Below are positions 46,618 to 58,985 of a stretch of 64,000 nt of DNA, piece by piece. The position numbers and the translations under genes are program-made. The stretch spans positions 73,148,597 to 73,212,596 of the forward strand of contig NC_080419.1 of NCBI RefSeq assembly GCF_029873635.1, in the 5' to 3' direction. The DNA comes from Malania oleifera. Its lineage: Eukaryota > Streptophyta > Magnoliopsida > Santalales > Ximeniaceae. The stretch's first letter is position 1; each line of letters starts with the position of its first letter. A model generated the notes under the pieces. That model was not told the DNA's origin. It did not search any database and saw nothing but the letters and a program-made list of their open reading frames with translations.

Positions 46618-48939
46618 ATGGCTGATGATAGCATACTGGAGAGGGAGAGGCATCAGATCCAGCAAATTCGCGAGCTTGAATTCGAGGAACTTCAGATCGA
46701 GGAAGTTGAAAGCCTTCGAGACTCCGACGACGATGACCGCGGGTACAGTATTCACCCTCTTCATTACCGCATCGCCTCCACCACCACCATCACCACAATT
46801 ATCATCATCAGATCATCGTCCGATTCATTAATCCCAATCATGTCACGCTATGGCAATATTATTCTCATTTCTTTTTAGGTTTGCTTTGCTTATATTTGTT
46901 TGGGACTTAGGGTTTTGAAATCGTTCTAGAAAAGTAGGGTTTTGAAATCTTTCTAGAATAGCATTCCAACTTGTTGGATTTTTAAGTGTTTTGGTGGAAT
47001 TTTATGTGGTAATATCTATCCTTTCCATCACGTCTCACTACGCCCGCGCGCACACATATTTTTGCTTTACTATGTTTTTTAATCTATATTCCGCTCATCT
47101 GTGCATGACAGGGCCAGTTGATGTTTGGCCTGCGTATAACAAAAAATTACTTCCAGCGTAAACAGTATAAAGAATATGAATTTAAAATTTAATACCTCAA
47201 TTTTTCATGGGCATATAATTGAAAATTTCAATTTCCTGTTTGGTTGCTGGGGGAAAATCTTGTGAAATTGTAATGAAGCATGGAATCTTATAAAATGTCA
47301 CAAGAAGCAGGTTTATCGATTGAATGCAAAACCACGTTTGAATGGCACTAATTGCGGTAGAGTAGGCATTGTTTTGGCTATATATTAGGCATTACCTTTG
47401 TCTCTTTTGACTAGTCACATTTTTGTGCATGATATGGACTGAATTGAAGTGATCGTGGTTATTATAGAGGGGCTGGGACATCTGGTGAAATCACCTTCAA
47501 CACCTGTTTGGCTTCAATGCATACATATCTTGGCGGTAGGCATATGGTGATCAATTGTGTTTGTTTTTATTTCTTTGGGCCAATCTAAACTATTATTTGC
47601 TTAGTAATTTTTATTTTATATTTGCGTGTAACAGAGGTTGAAGACACTCATCATAGGTTGGCTTGCTTTGAGAGTGGTGCCATCTTGAACCTCCCACTCT
47701 TCTACCTTGAAGGTATTTATACAGTGATTTATTTTTTTACAAGTTGGTGATGATTACTTCACTAACTATTATAATTTTTTATCACCATCATCATGTCATT
47801 GACTCACCGGCTCATTTTATTTATTTATTTTGGGTCGAAGCAGTGCGAAGTTCTCCTGTTATTTTTGAGGAAAAAAAAAAAAACATGATCACTGTAATTT
47901 TTTTTGGCTGCTTTTTGGGAAACCTATTCCTGCAAACATATTTTATAATAAAAATGGAAATGGGTGCAAGAGTGACTTTTGAATTAAGGAGGATTATGAA
48001 TATCACTTTCCTTGAAGCTTGTGCTCATGGAGAGAGAAAAAGGGCTGGGGGTGTGGCGGAGTATCCTTAATATAACCTCTAAGGGAGATTGTTAGAATAG
48101 TTACATACTTGCATGGGGTAAGGTGCATTGATAGTGAGTGAGGACTGTATCCATGTAACCTCTAAGGGAGATTGTTAGAATAGTTACATGGGACAAGGTG
48201 CATTGGTAGTGAGTGAAGACTCTATCCATTTTCTGTTTTTAAGGGCATTTATGAATTTTCGAGCAAATAAGTGTGCTATTTTAATATTTTTTCCATCAAT
48301 ATTTTTGTGGAGGGATATGATAATAGAATTATTGGTTTTGGCTTTACATTCTGTTTTCTTCCAAGATCAAAAGTTGATGGCTAGAATTAGAGGGTCTTGA
48401 ATTTATTTATTTCTGTCAATTCAATTGGTCCTAAGCAATTAGCTTGTGTGATTGCATTTGAGTTGGCATTATGGCTTAGTCAAATACCTAAGCAATTGGC
48501 AAGCCACACATGGATTATTTTTTCACTCTCACGACACCCGCCACGACCACCATTTTTTTCTTTTTCTTTTTCTTTTTCTTTTTCAGCTTCAGGTATTTTT
48601 AAGGAGTATATTGTAACTTTTTTTTTTTTTTTGGGTTTTTTCTATTGTTGTTGTCAGGAGTTGTCCTGTTCCCAGAGGCTACCCTTCCCCTAAGGGTCAT
48701 TCAACCAAATTTTATAGCTGTTGTTAATAGAGCATTGAGCCAAGTTGATGCTCCTTATATCATAGGTGTGGTATGTGAGCTTTTTATGGCAATTTTTGCT
48801 TGATGAAGATTTTACCTATCTCTGAGATCTTCTCAGCCTTTTACTTGAAAAAAATGTTTGAATTTTTTTTCAGATCCATGTATACAGGGACTCTGACGAT
48901 AGGGCAGTAAGGTTTGCAACCATAGGAACAACTGCTGAG
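46618..48939 (+). CDS. CRBN: Cereblon-like LON-domain protein, exons 1-5 (partial gene)
   Basis: Cereblon is the substrate receptor of a CUL4-DDB1 E3 ubiquitin ligase. Plant homologues have an N-terminal LON-like domain and a C-terminal CULT domain. Exons: 46,618-46,742; 47,468-47,535; 47,635-47,712; 48,658-48,770; 48,874-48,939. They total 450 nt (150 codons), with GT donors, AG acceptors and consistent phases. Exon 1 encodes MADDSILERERHQIQQIREL and an acidic stretch. Exons 2-5 read TFNTCLASMHTYLG, EDTHHRLACFESGAILNLPL, VVLFPEATLPLRVIQPNF and IHVYRDSDDRAVRFATIGTT, matching the start of the LON domain. Family members are about 500-600 aa. The remaining LON part and the CULT zinc-binding region are not visible downstream, so the next intron exceeds 15 kb or the gene is truncated. 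Confidence 0.85.
48074..48235 (+). repeat. 83-bp tandem duplication in intron 3 of the cereblon-like gene
   Basis: AACCTCTAAGGGAGATTG starts at 48,074 and again at 48,157. Each copy contains AAGGGAGAT followed by TGTTAGAATAG, which looks like a polypurine tract plus LTR start, so it may be a retroelement scrap. Confidence 0.75.
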
Positions 48940-49057
48940 GTTTGCTTCTAAACCTCACCGCTGAAAAATCTTTCTTCTCCAATTGTGTTGATGGAATTTC
49001 CTGCATTTGTGCATTTTATATGTACTATTAAGTACTGTTGTTGTTGTTTTTAATTTT

Positions 49058-49200
49058 TAATTTTTTTTTTTTTTTGGATAGCAAAAGAAAATCTATTAAA
49101 AAAGAGAATGCACAACCATATTGAGGATACTAAAATCTAAAAAAAGAGAAAAAGCAAAATAAAACTCAGAAAAAGAAAAGCAAAAAAAAAAAACTGCTAA
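49058..49200 (-). mobile_element. 3' tail of a LINE (minus strand)
   Basis: A T15 run (the poly(A) tail on the minus strand) is followed by GGATAGCAAAAGAAAATCTATT. The same signature occurs at the left edge of the LINE at 51,101. It is a short 5'-truncated copy. Confidence 0.5.
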
Positions 49201-51100
49201 TATCAGCCCAGTTCATCCAACAAACACCGAGTTTCAATGTCTTTCCTTGAGATTTCGTGCACTGCTGTTGCTCGAGAATATCAACATCACATGCTTGTCT
49301 CCATTATGCAATCAAATGTCAAGTAATTCCACATTAATTTATCTTATTTTGTATGGAATTCTCTATGCTTGTCGTTATAAGATGCACATGGTCAATGGAT
49401 ATGCTCTTCTAAGTTTTGAACTCCACTCTAGTAAAGTCATATTAGTTGAATATAAGAAGTTTGAGGATCATTACACACTTGACACTCAAATTGTGGATGC
49501 AAGTAGAATATTATGGTTGGTGCATGGATTGGTTTCACTAAAGCAAGCCTTTTAGCATGTGCATTTCCAAAATATTGTGCAACAACCCTTAGGAATGTGC
49601 ACTTGTTTTATAGAGTCGCATCCGCAGTAAGATTTTGACTTCCATAATTTGTTGAATGGAGAAAATTTTAGCTTGTTTGAATCATGAGAAGATAGCGTCG
49701 GTGGATAGTGATTAGAGTGTTGTGTAAGTGAGCAAAAACATGTTTGGGTGAATGTAGTTGAAATTAGGATATCCAGATCAATGAGCGTGAAGAAGGGAAG
49801 AAAGATTGTAGAAGAAACGATTGTATCAGAGAAGTTGGGGTATCACCCGGTGAAGATAAGGAGATGCGCTAGGCTTGAGAGGGAATCGATCAAGGGCATG
49901 GAATTGATCTTTGTTGCTAATAATGGAATAAATCAGTGTAAAAAGCCTTGCTTCTTGTTCAAAAAGGAAATTCCTCTTCTTATGACACAAGTGTGCAAAA
50001 TCACAAATCTAGGACTCTTATCTTTATGGTACCTTACCTTCAATGCCGTGGTCCTGGTTAGGCAACTATTGATCCACCGTGAAAAAGGGCTCTTAAGACT
50101 TAGTATGAAAATTTGATTTGATTCCAAAGATGCACTGGCATACCTCACTTGCCTAATACCAAGTTAACTCACTTGTTGACCCCATTGGCCCTTGTCTAGC
50201 AGGGGATGGGCCTCCTTGGTCCTTTAGCAAAAGTTGTGGGTCATATGTGTCTGTTATGATATATTACTTCATGAAAGTGTGGCATTTTTGGGGGCCGGGG
50301 TGGGGTATATGATATACTTCTTACAGAAGTATGTAGTGTGCAGGCATGTCATACCTTGAGTGGTGGTGGTAGATCACAAAAAACGATTTGATAATAAAGA
50401 TATTAACAACTTAAAGTAGTTAAGCACAAAATTAAAAATTGATTTCTCGGCAGAGAACATGAATTGAACCACTATCCATGGATTCAAGACCCAATTAGAG
50501 ACAGCTTGAGGATGGCAGGTGGCGGAGTTGCTTACAATTCTTCTAGCATGTCAAGGAAACTTCCTTTCGGTTTTAGATTTTTAAAGCAGAGGCAATGGTA
50601 CTTGCTAAGATAGTAGTGCCAGCCTGGCAACCTTTGACCCTAAATTGAATGAGGAGAACTTGAAATGGAGTTAGATTTGGCTGAAATGAGGGAGTAGGTG
50701 ATGTATGACAGCTACAGAGAAAGGGGAGAGAGAAACAGCTAGTTTAGAGAGAGAGAGAAGTACGGAGGGAGAAGAGAGTAAACAAAGAAGGGAAAAGAAT
50801 AGAAAGAGGAAACAAGGAAGAAGAAAGAAAGAAGGAAGAAGAGATGTGAGAAGGAGGGAGAGAATCACACATGAGGTAGGGGCAATAGAGATTGTTTGTG
50901 GGGGAAAGAATACTCAAGACTCAAATCATGGTCCAAAGTTAATGAACATAACATCATGAATCTATATTTACTGGAGACTAAGAACCTTAAAGATAGAATT
51001 ATAAAACTATTAAAAATTACAAATAACCTTAAAACAATAAAAAATCATAAAATAATCCCAAAGTAATTGAAAATTACTGAAATAGACCAATATCCTCAAA
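49201..51100. other. Non-coding DNA, no supported gene
   Basis: ORFs at 49,247-49,555 and 49,748-50,116 show no domain or splice support. A purine-rich stretch (GAGAGA, GAAGAAA) runs from 50,715 to 50,865. It probably belongs to the large intron after exon 5. Confidence 0.35.
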
Positions 51101-51699
51101 TTATTATTATTTTTTGATAAACAAAGAATTTATTAGAAGAGAGAAGAATGTAAATTAGAAAAAATAAATAGAAAATAAAAAATGGAAAATAGAACATGGA
51201 GAATAAAAATCCTCTCTTTACATCAATAACAATAAATTACAACAAAAATTCATCATAAGCTGAAAGCCAACTCAAGGAAGCAGAGCCAACCAATTCTGCT
51301 GCAGGTCTTCCTGAGAAACATGACGAAAAAATCTGTTAGCCCACACCCACAGCGATCCCTTTAAAGATTCTTGTGTTTCTCACAATCAGACACAGAAAAT
51401 TATAGCCATAACAGTGTATCGCTACAACTTTCCTATCCATCATTTTACCAAAACCCGAAAAGTGATTGTATAAGAAGCCTCAAAAGTGGAGGGACAAACC
51501 CAATCTTTGCCAAAAATACCAAAAAGTTTATTCCAGACAACTCAAGTAAAAGGGCAATGAAGAAATAGATGTAAGTCTCACCACTCAAACAAAAGACGCG
51601 AATATTCGGATACAGGCCTTTATTAGGCCTTCTCTTTTAGAGCAAATCATTAGTATTAACTTCTTCAAGAACTGCAGTCGAAATAAAAGCTTTTATTTT

Positions 51700-54616
51700 T
51701 GAGGGAGCTTTAGCTTTCCAGATCAAAGAATACAAAACCAAAAGGATCCGCATTAGGGACACTAATCAAGTAGGAGAAAAAAGACTCATAAGATAATTCC
51801 CCAAAAGGTTCTAAACTCCAAACCCATTTATCACTCCCCAAATGAGTGTGAAAAGAATCAAGCAAATTGGTTAAAAGAGCCAACTCATTAATCTCTCTAC
51901 CATTCAGACTTCTCTCAAAATGGTAATTCCAAGAGAGATTATCCCCTTGTAAAATAAAAAAAGTCAGCAATATGGGTACCATGGAGAATAGCGATTGGAT
52001 AAAGATGAGGGAAAGCAATAGCCAAAGGCATCTCCTCCAACCCAAGGATCCTCCAAAAATGAATATGCTCTCCATTACCCACCATATACTGGACTTTTGG
52101 AAATAAATAATCATAAATCTGAAAAGACATGAACTTCCAAGGACTTGCATGAGTAATATTTACCCCAACTTTAGCGTCGCACTCATTTTGTAGTAGGCCA
52201 AATTTACTGCGAATTACCTTATGCCAAAACGTGTTAAGTCTCTAAAAAGTGTCATAACCATTTCTCCACCAAATAAATGTTCTTGGACACCAAATTACCA
52301 AGGCCCAAAACTCCCTCCTTTTAGATCTACACACAATCTTCCAACCTAGAAGGTGATCCCAGCCACCCCCCCCCCCCCCCCAAAAACCACAAGAAGTCAC
52401 TTATCAATTTTTCAAGCCTCCGCCCTACTCTAAAACAAAAAATTCTAAAAAGAGAAATATAATACCTAGGAATGGCAGATAAACATGTATGGATAAGAGT
52501 GATACGACACCCTAAGGTGAAGAAAGCTCCTTTCCACCCATCCCGTCTCTTAGCCACTCTATCAAAAACATGACCCTAGAAAGATTCAGCATTAGGATTG
52601 CCTCCTAAAGGAACACCTAAATAAGTAATCGGCCAAGTCAGAGCAGCGCATGCCACAAGCCTAACAAAAGGGCCCACATCAATGCCAAGGCCTACCAAAA
52701 CCACTCATAGAAAAGTTAATCTTCAACCTAGAAGCTTTTTCAAACACTTGTAAGATTGATAGCAAATTAGAGAAGCAACCCATATGATCTGCGAGAAAGA
52801 GAATAGTATAATCTGCCAATCGGAGATGCCGAATGATACAATCCTCATACCCCACTTTGATCCCCTCCACCAATCCTCTATCGATTCCTTGCTCATTCAT
52901 CCTGCTCAATGCATCAACGCAATAGTAAAGAGAAAAGGTGTAAGTGTTTTAGACCCCTAGATGCATGAAACCAAGACCTAGCCTTGCCATTTAACAAGAT
53001 AGAGAAGAGCATAGAAGATAAGCATCCTCTAATCCATTTCCTCCATCTCTAATTGATACCTTTTCTAGCCATCACCTTATTCAAGAAACTCTAGGTCACC
53101 CTATCATAAGCTTTCTCAAAATCCAATTTCAGCACTAGACCTCTCTTATTCCTTCGAAGTTTGAACAATATCTTCAACCACCTCATTTGCTATCAAGGTA
53201 GCATCTAGGATCTGTATATCACCTATAAAAGCACTCTGGCTAAGAGATATAGTATCCCCTATAACTATAGCCAATCTCTTAGATAAGACCCTAGTTAAAA
53301 TCTTATAAACACTTGTCACTAAGCGAATATGTCTAAAATCCTTGACTTTAACCACAATCTTTTTTGGGCATCAGGGTAATAGAAGTAGAATTCATACTTC
53401 TTCCTACCACTCCATAATCAAAGAATTCAAGAAACATTTTGAGAAGGTCTCCCTTCAAAATATTCCAACAGTCCTGAAAGAAAGCCATGGTAAAGCCATC
53501 CGGCCCTGGGGCCTTCCCTCTATCCATCTCAAAAGGCAAGCACTTATTCTCCTTTTCTTTAAAGGGTCTCTCTAGCCATGTTGCTTTATCAGCTGATATA
53601 GGACACAGTAATCAAACTCGCAATATAGTCAGGACCTCTAATTACAGCCCCCCACTCCTTACCCACTTCATCCTAGATTTTTGCCTCCAGTTCATCTCTT
53701 CCCTTAAAACAACTTGTTCAAATTCATTAGACAACTGGATACATCTTGCAACAATATCCTCAGTAATATGCCCCTCAGTCAATCAACATCTCCAAATGTC
53801 TCAATATTCCATGTTTTCAATTTTTATTTCAAATACTTTAATTTTTTCATAAACCAAAGTGTACTTCCCCACCAACTCCTAATCAAACTCCGTAAATCCT
53901 GATGAGACCACATGTTTTCAAATCTAAACGGAGTAGGGCCCTACTGAACAAGATTAGACTCAAGAATGAAGGGACAATGATATGAAACAACTCTATGAAG
54001 TACTCCTTGAGTAAGGGTAGGAAAAGCATCTTCCCATTCAGTGGTAAACAGTAACCCATCAATTCTAATAGCTGCAGATCTAATGCCATCGGCGAACCAA
54101 CTAAAATGAGCATTCAAAAGAGAAAAATATCCTTCAAATGACAATCTTAATAAACAAATTGAAGCCCCTCATATTTGATGTAATTTTGGAACCTCCCAAT
54201 TTTTCATTAGTGAATCTAATGACATGAAAATCACCCCCTAAACACCAACGAGGGGAATACAAGCCATGCCCTACAGCTAGTTGGTCCCACAAAGTGCCTC
54301 TCAACTGAGGTTCATTAGTGCCATAAACTGAGGTAAACCACCACTAATCCTTGCCTCTGACATCTAAATGAACGGAAGCAGAAAAAGAACCAATAAGAGC
54401 ATCCAATTTACTAGAAAATCTGGTATCCCAAAAAATAACAACAGGCCGAGAGGAACCAGCAGAAGCTAACCACGCCCAATGTTTGAATTTAGAATCCCAG
54501 ATGCTTGTAACAAGAAAGCCATACACCATCTTCGATTTGGACTCTTGGATCATAACAATGTATGGGGTGGCCTTAACTATAATATCCTTAGTCTGATGAT
54601 GTTTACCGGGGCCCAA
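51700..54616 (-). pseudogene. LINE ORF2: endonuclease, reverse transcriptase, C-terminal region
   Basis: Endonuclease-like pieces read VKATPYIVMIQESKSKMV and SRPVVIFWDTRF (54,616-54,344). The RT start reads GKAPGPDGFTMAFFQDCW (about 53,520). Then come RHIRLVTSVYKILTRVLSKR and LSQSAFIGDIQILDATLIAN (53,355-53,146). The catalytic F/YADD is LADY at about 52,819-52,808, so the second Asp is lost. Thumb and zinc-knuckle-like C-terminal regions follow (AKRRDGWKGAFFTLGCRITL at 52,557; WSLEPFGELSYESFFSYL near 51,790). It is dead by point mutation and frameshift. Confidence 0.8.
52366..52381 (+). repeat. C16 homopolymer inside the LINE
   Basis: Sixteen consecutive C. It shifts the LINE reading frame and is a likely length-variable or assembly-sensitive site. 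Confidence 0.9.
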
Positions 54617-54969
54617 CCCCTAACATTCCAGCTCAAAATCTTCATTCTACCACCTTACTGCACCTAATCCTCTTACCCTTCCCCCCTCCATAATTTACAC
54701 TAGAGGCCAATTTTTGTGGTTTTTTTCCACCATTTTTTTTTTGTTCATAGATTCTAGGGGATACAACCACTCTGACAGCCTGGCCTAGAGGATTGACTGC
54801 GGAGCACCCCATTTTCTCTAAAAGATCTTGTGGGTCCTGGATTTCCTCTTACCTCCTAATGGATCAAGGGTTAACGTCCCTCCCACAGCGTCTAGATCTC
54901 TTTGGCAAGAAAGGTAATTTGTTTCAATAAGGCCAGCCACAGGCGTAGGTAGGATACCTTTGCCAAAAT

Positions 54970-56662
54970 TAATTTACTCATTATGAACATCAGAAGGAAC
55001 AGTCCCAGAGTTAAGATCATCAAGAAAATTAAAAGAAGAAAGACAGCATGAAGGGTTCCCCAAGAGGTTATCAGTATCCAAAGCTTCCTCATCAAAAAGA
55101 TTTTTTGAACCTATGGAAAGGCTTGAACGAAGTTTTTCAGATTTATCAGCAGAAGAAGACTTGATAAAAGTTCCTTCCTCCTTCAAAATTGCCTTTTGTA
55201 TTGAGAAACCGGCTAGACACTTGCCCAAATAGTTATCTGGTTCTTCAACAGCCCCTGTATTTACCCCATCCTCGAACTGAGACAATGGGAAGTCCACATC
55301 CTCAAATTCCCGAATCTGTTCCAGTAACATATTATTGTCATCTTCACAATAGTCTTCTACTTCATTATCCCAGTTGGAAATAGGATCCAACTGCTGTTTG
55401 TCCCTTACCACCCCATGACTACTTTCTTGCTCATTAAGACCTGTATTTTCCATACCCGATTCCCTGCCCAAATTCTTTCTGGTTATTACTTTGGTTTCCA
55501 GAGCATTGTCTGTGACTCCAGCCTTTTCCGTATAAGCTTTGCATGCTGCATTCTGTAGCAAATCTGCTGTAGCCCTAATGTCCTCACAACAAGGAAGAAA
55601 AACGCCTTTCCCTTTTTTCTGTTTCAAAATTTCTTGCGTATCTTCCTATATGGATGAAGTGAAGTCATCCCTGTTTAGTTTCATATGTACCTTGAATGTC
55701 TCTGCTGCGGCTTTGGTCGACTTCTTCATATTCTTTACATTCTGGCCTCCATCCATGAAGAGAGGCCCAGGAAAAAAATTGACTTTTTAATTGTTATGGA
55801 TTTTTTATTTTCCACCCAAGCTAGGCCAACCCATTTACCCATCCTTGGCCCTGTCTCTTCAGGCTTAGACCTCCTGGCCTTAACCGTAATATGTAGGTTA
55901 TTGTCAATATTTATGAGCTTTGGCCCATGACTCAGTCCATTTCTTTTAGGGAAATAATATTTAAAGTTCAAGTCAGATTTGTGCTTGGATATTGCCCAAA
56001 AATCACCCCCTCCCAACTTCGCGCTTTCCATATATGATGGCTTGCCTTGCTGAGCTTGACGGTTGATATTGCTGGAATTGTCCAATGATCACCAGAACCT
56101 CCATATTTTACCATCTTTGCATAGCTTCGTTCATTAGGGGATCCAGCGTACGCAAGACTTTCGCCCTCACTCTTCTCTATATCTCTGGATCCACAATTTT
56201 TTCAAGAAAACATTATGGTCTGCTGTGGGTATTGTTTTACTTTTTCTTCATCCTCTAACAATGATTTGTAGAAGAACCACCTGCCCGAATCCTCCTTCCC
56301 CTTTGAAATCCTCAGTGAAAACTTTCCCCTTGAGTGCAAGAGTTTATTGATAACAATCACACATCCAAATTTATTTTACATCAAACACATGATCAAGGAA
56401 CCTCCTGGGTTTCTCGTCATTTTTACCCAAGGATAATCAGAGTTTTGTGACCAGACTTCACAGAACAGTTGTACTCATTTCACTTCACTTTCCAGCAATA
56501 AACAATGGGATTCTTTAATCCCATATCTTTCCAAAATTTTGAGCACATGCGTAGAGGGAACCCACTCACAATAGAACACTTTCCTATCAACTTTGATGGG
56601 AAAAGACATGGTCGACGAAAATTAAATCTGAACCGTTTTGATGGCAGGCCATCAGTCTTCAA
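54970..56662 (-). pseudogene. LINE ORF1-like region
   Basis: Minus-strand pieces at 56,662-56,480, 56,085-55,735 and 55,627-54,974 lie directly 5' of the endonuclease. The last is an open 217-residue, acidic, low-homology stretch, as is usual for the variable ORF1 linker of plant L1 elements. It ends just before the endonuclease. A nucleic-acid-binding role is inferred from position only. Confidence 0.55.
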
Positions 56663-56700
56663 CGGAGAGATTTATTGAATAACCTCTCATCTCATCGGCA

Positions 56701-58529
56701 AGCCTTGGAGTGGGCCATAGAGGTAGAGGAGATTCAAATGTGAGATTTTAGAATTTCTAATTTCCCAGAGAATCGGAATTGCACGGCAACTCTGGAGACT
56801 CAGAATCGTGAAAAAGAGTTGAGTGGCTTCCAAGTGCAAAGTGTTTTAGATTAAATTGAATGACTTCCAGAGGCCATAAACTGATTGATGAGTAGACTGT
56901 AAAGGTCCACAATAGTTAATTGTAAGGAATCGATCGGTCTTTGATGACTGAGGATGATTTGCTGAAAGGAAGTTCAATTTCTAGCAATAGGTGAAAATAG
57001 GGCTCAGTTGCTATTGGTTTGTTGGTGCTTTGGTTTGATTCATGGTTAGGGTATTAATGGAGTATGAGGTAGTAAAGTTCAGGAGAAAAGGGAGAGATGG
57101 AAGCCGCCATACTCGCAGGCTCAGAGGAAGACGTTGTGCAGAGAGAGCATTGCGAGGTTATCCTCAAATTAATATATCATTTTATGTTTGAAGAGTTAAA
57201 TCAAATTAATATATCCCTAATTTTAACTCTTCAAACAAAATATGATCACCTAGAATTATTTGCAAGTGAATCCTCCATCAAACTCCTCTTGTTATAGAAA
57301 AATTGACCTCAGGTTTTTCAATGGCACAACAAGAGCAGCAGGGAATACGTGCCAATGAGCCATTCAACTCCTCAAGATTCCCAATCTTGATAAAGTTGAT
57401 AGGTGGAGAATTATCACACTTTGGGAGATGATCCAAGGCTTGGGGACTGTGCCACAAGCTTATCACAAGATTCAACAATTTCACCCTCTAAAGAGCTCTT
57501 GCTTTGAGTTGAATTCCCAATTTTAATATTGAATTTTGCTACTTGCTCTTGGACCCTTCTACTTGAATATTTTGTTCCATTGCATTTTTTCTCTCATATG
57601 GACTATTATCCACACAATCGATGGAGCTTTGGTTTCCACCTTGATAATCCATGCAACAATAAATTTAGGTTCACTTGCAATTTCCTCTTCTTTGTCATCA
57701 TATGGGTAGTCCATAGCAAAAACAATTTCTCTCATCCTTGATAGGCTGTTTTGAGATTGGAAGTTCATGTTGTCCAAAATAAGAACTCTGTTAAATCTGA
57801 AAGGGGATTGGGGCTTGGTAATTTGGTTTCCAAAAGAATCTCTCTAATAGGTAAATGATTGTTGAGATTCTCCTTAGAAGTTCCGTTAGCACAAGGTTAT
57901 AAGAAGCAAGTATGGGCTTTATTGGAATTGTTGGGGTACTAAAAGAATTCACATTGTTTCTCATGTGCTAGTCTGTGGGTGTTCTTCTCTCAGGTTGCTT
58001 TTTTTTTTTTTTTTCCCTCTCTCTCTCTCTCTTTCTCCCTGCGGCCCCCCCCTCTCTGACCCATTTCACAGAGGATAATGGTAATAATGTTCAGTTTTCG
58101 GAGGATGCTGAGATGGGCAAAAGTTCATTCGAGCTTTTGTGCCTCATTTTTTAACCTTTCTTATGTTCACAATGCGCCTATTAGCTCTTTCTTATGTTCA
58201 AGGGGCCTGGGGGTTCCCTTGGGATTTAAAGTTTTTTAGGAATCTCTATGAAAGAGAAGTCAATGAAACAATCATTTTAATCTGTTTGATGGGGGATGGG
58301 AGAGTTTTGGAGTTGATTTCTCATGTCTCTTTTCTTCCAAATCCTTTTTCTTTCACCTCCTGAAAACTCCTTTCCCGAACTCATTTCCTTGGAGCCACAA
58401 CGTTTAAAAGGCAAAAGTACCCTTTAGGATTTTGGCTTTTACCTGGACCGTCACTCTCAATTGGATTAAAATGCACGACATGATACAGACCTAGAGACCC
58501 TATAAGTCTCTCGGTCTTTATATATGCTC
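56701..58529. other. Non-coding DNA, no supported gene
   Basis: A poly(T)-(CT)n-C run lies at 57,999-58,052 (T17, then CTCTCT, then CCCCCCC). Other ORFs here lack any recognised motif. Confidence 0.3.
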
Positions 58530-58985
58530 CTTGTGCCGCGCGCCAACAAAACCAACGCTCCTCTTTTCCTTCATTGTCAGATGTAAAATTATCTTTGGAA
58601 CACTCTTTGCTCGTTTTGGTGAAACTTGGGTGGGGCCCAGGAGTGTGGGAAATTTCTTGCTTGAGGTTTTTGGTTCTTGGGTACAACAGAAATGGAATAG
58701 CATTATGGGCTGTGTGGTAACATGTGGACTCTTTGGCTTGAGAGGAATGCTAAAATCTTCAAGGGTTGATCTAGCTCTCCCAGCTTATTATGGGATAAAT
58801 TGGTGCTTTTGTGTCTCTGGCTCTTTCTTTCAGCCTTTTATGGGGTTGTCTCTGTCAACCTTCAAGGAGATTGGAGGACAGTTCTAGCTTAGTTTGTTTT
58901 GTTTGCACTTCTCTTCTTGTTTTTTGGAGGTCATCTCAGCCTTCCTGCCTTATAAATCTATTTTGTAAATAAAATTCTCTCTTAT
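58530..58985 (+). pseudogene. C-terminal fragment of a plus-strand LINE
   Basis: The + strand reads FGETWVGPRSVGNFLLEVFGSW, then after a frameshift TLWLERNAKIFKG, the typical plant LINE ORF2 end (W-ERN-R-F). The 3' UTR-like CCTTATAAATCTATTTTG and AATAAA near 58,968 follow. The 5' part is missing, as in a 5'-truncated insertion. Confidence 0.65.

Larger units (their letters stand above)
51101..56700 (-). mobile_element. L1-type LINE, about 5.6 kb, inactive
   Basis: The minus strand carries an ORF1-like region (about 56,660-54,970), an endonuclease region (about 54,620-53,880), RT (about 53,580-52,650) and a C-terminal region (52,560-51,700). The 3' end lies at 51,101, with TTATTATTATTTTTTGATAA on the + strand. 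Domain order is that of plant L1 elements. It carries many stops and frameshifts. The 5' border is approximate. Confidence 0.8.

Noticed and set aside
49247-50116. Two plus-strand ORFs of 102 and 122 aa as further cereblon exons
   Set aside because: Their residues do not resemble the rest of the LON domain or the CULT domain, and no splice-consistent join was seen.
50705-50959. 84-aa Arg/Glu-rich ORF
   Set aside because: Low-complexity purine tract, no other support.
54974-55627. 217-aa minus-strand ORF as a host gene
   Set aside because: It lies directly upstream of LINE endonuclease sequence in the same orientation and is best taken as LINE ORF1-type linker.
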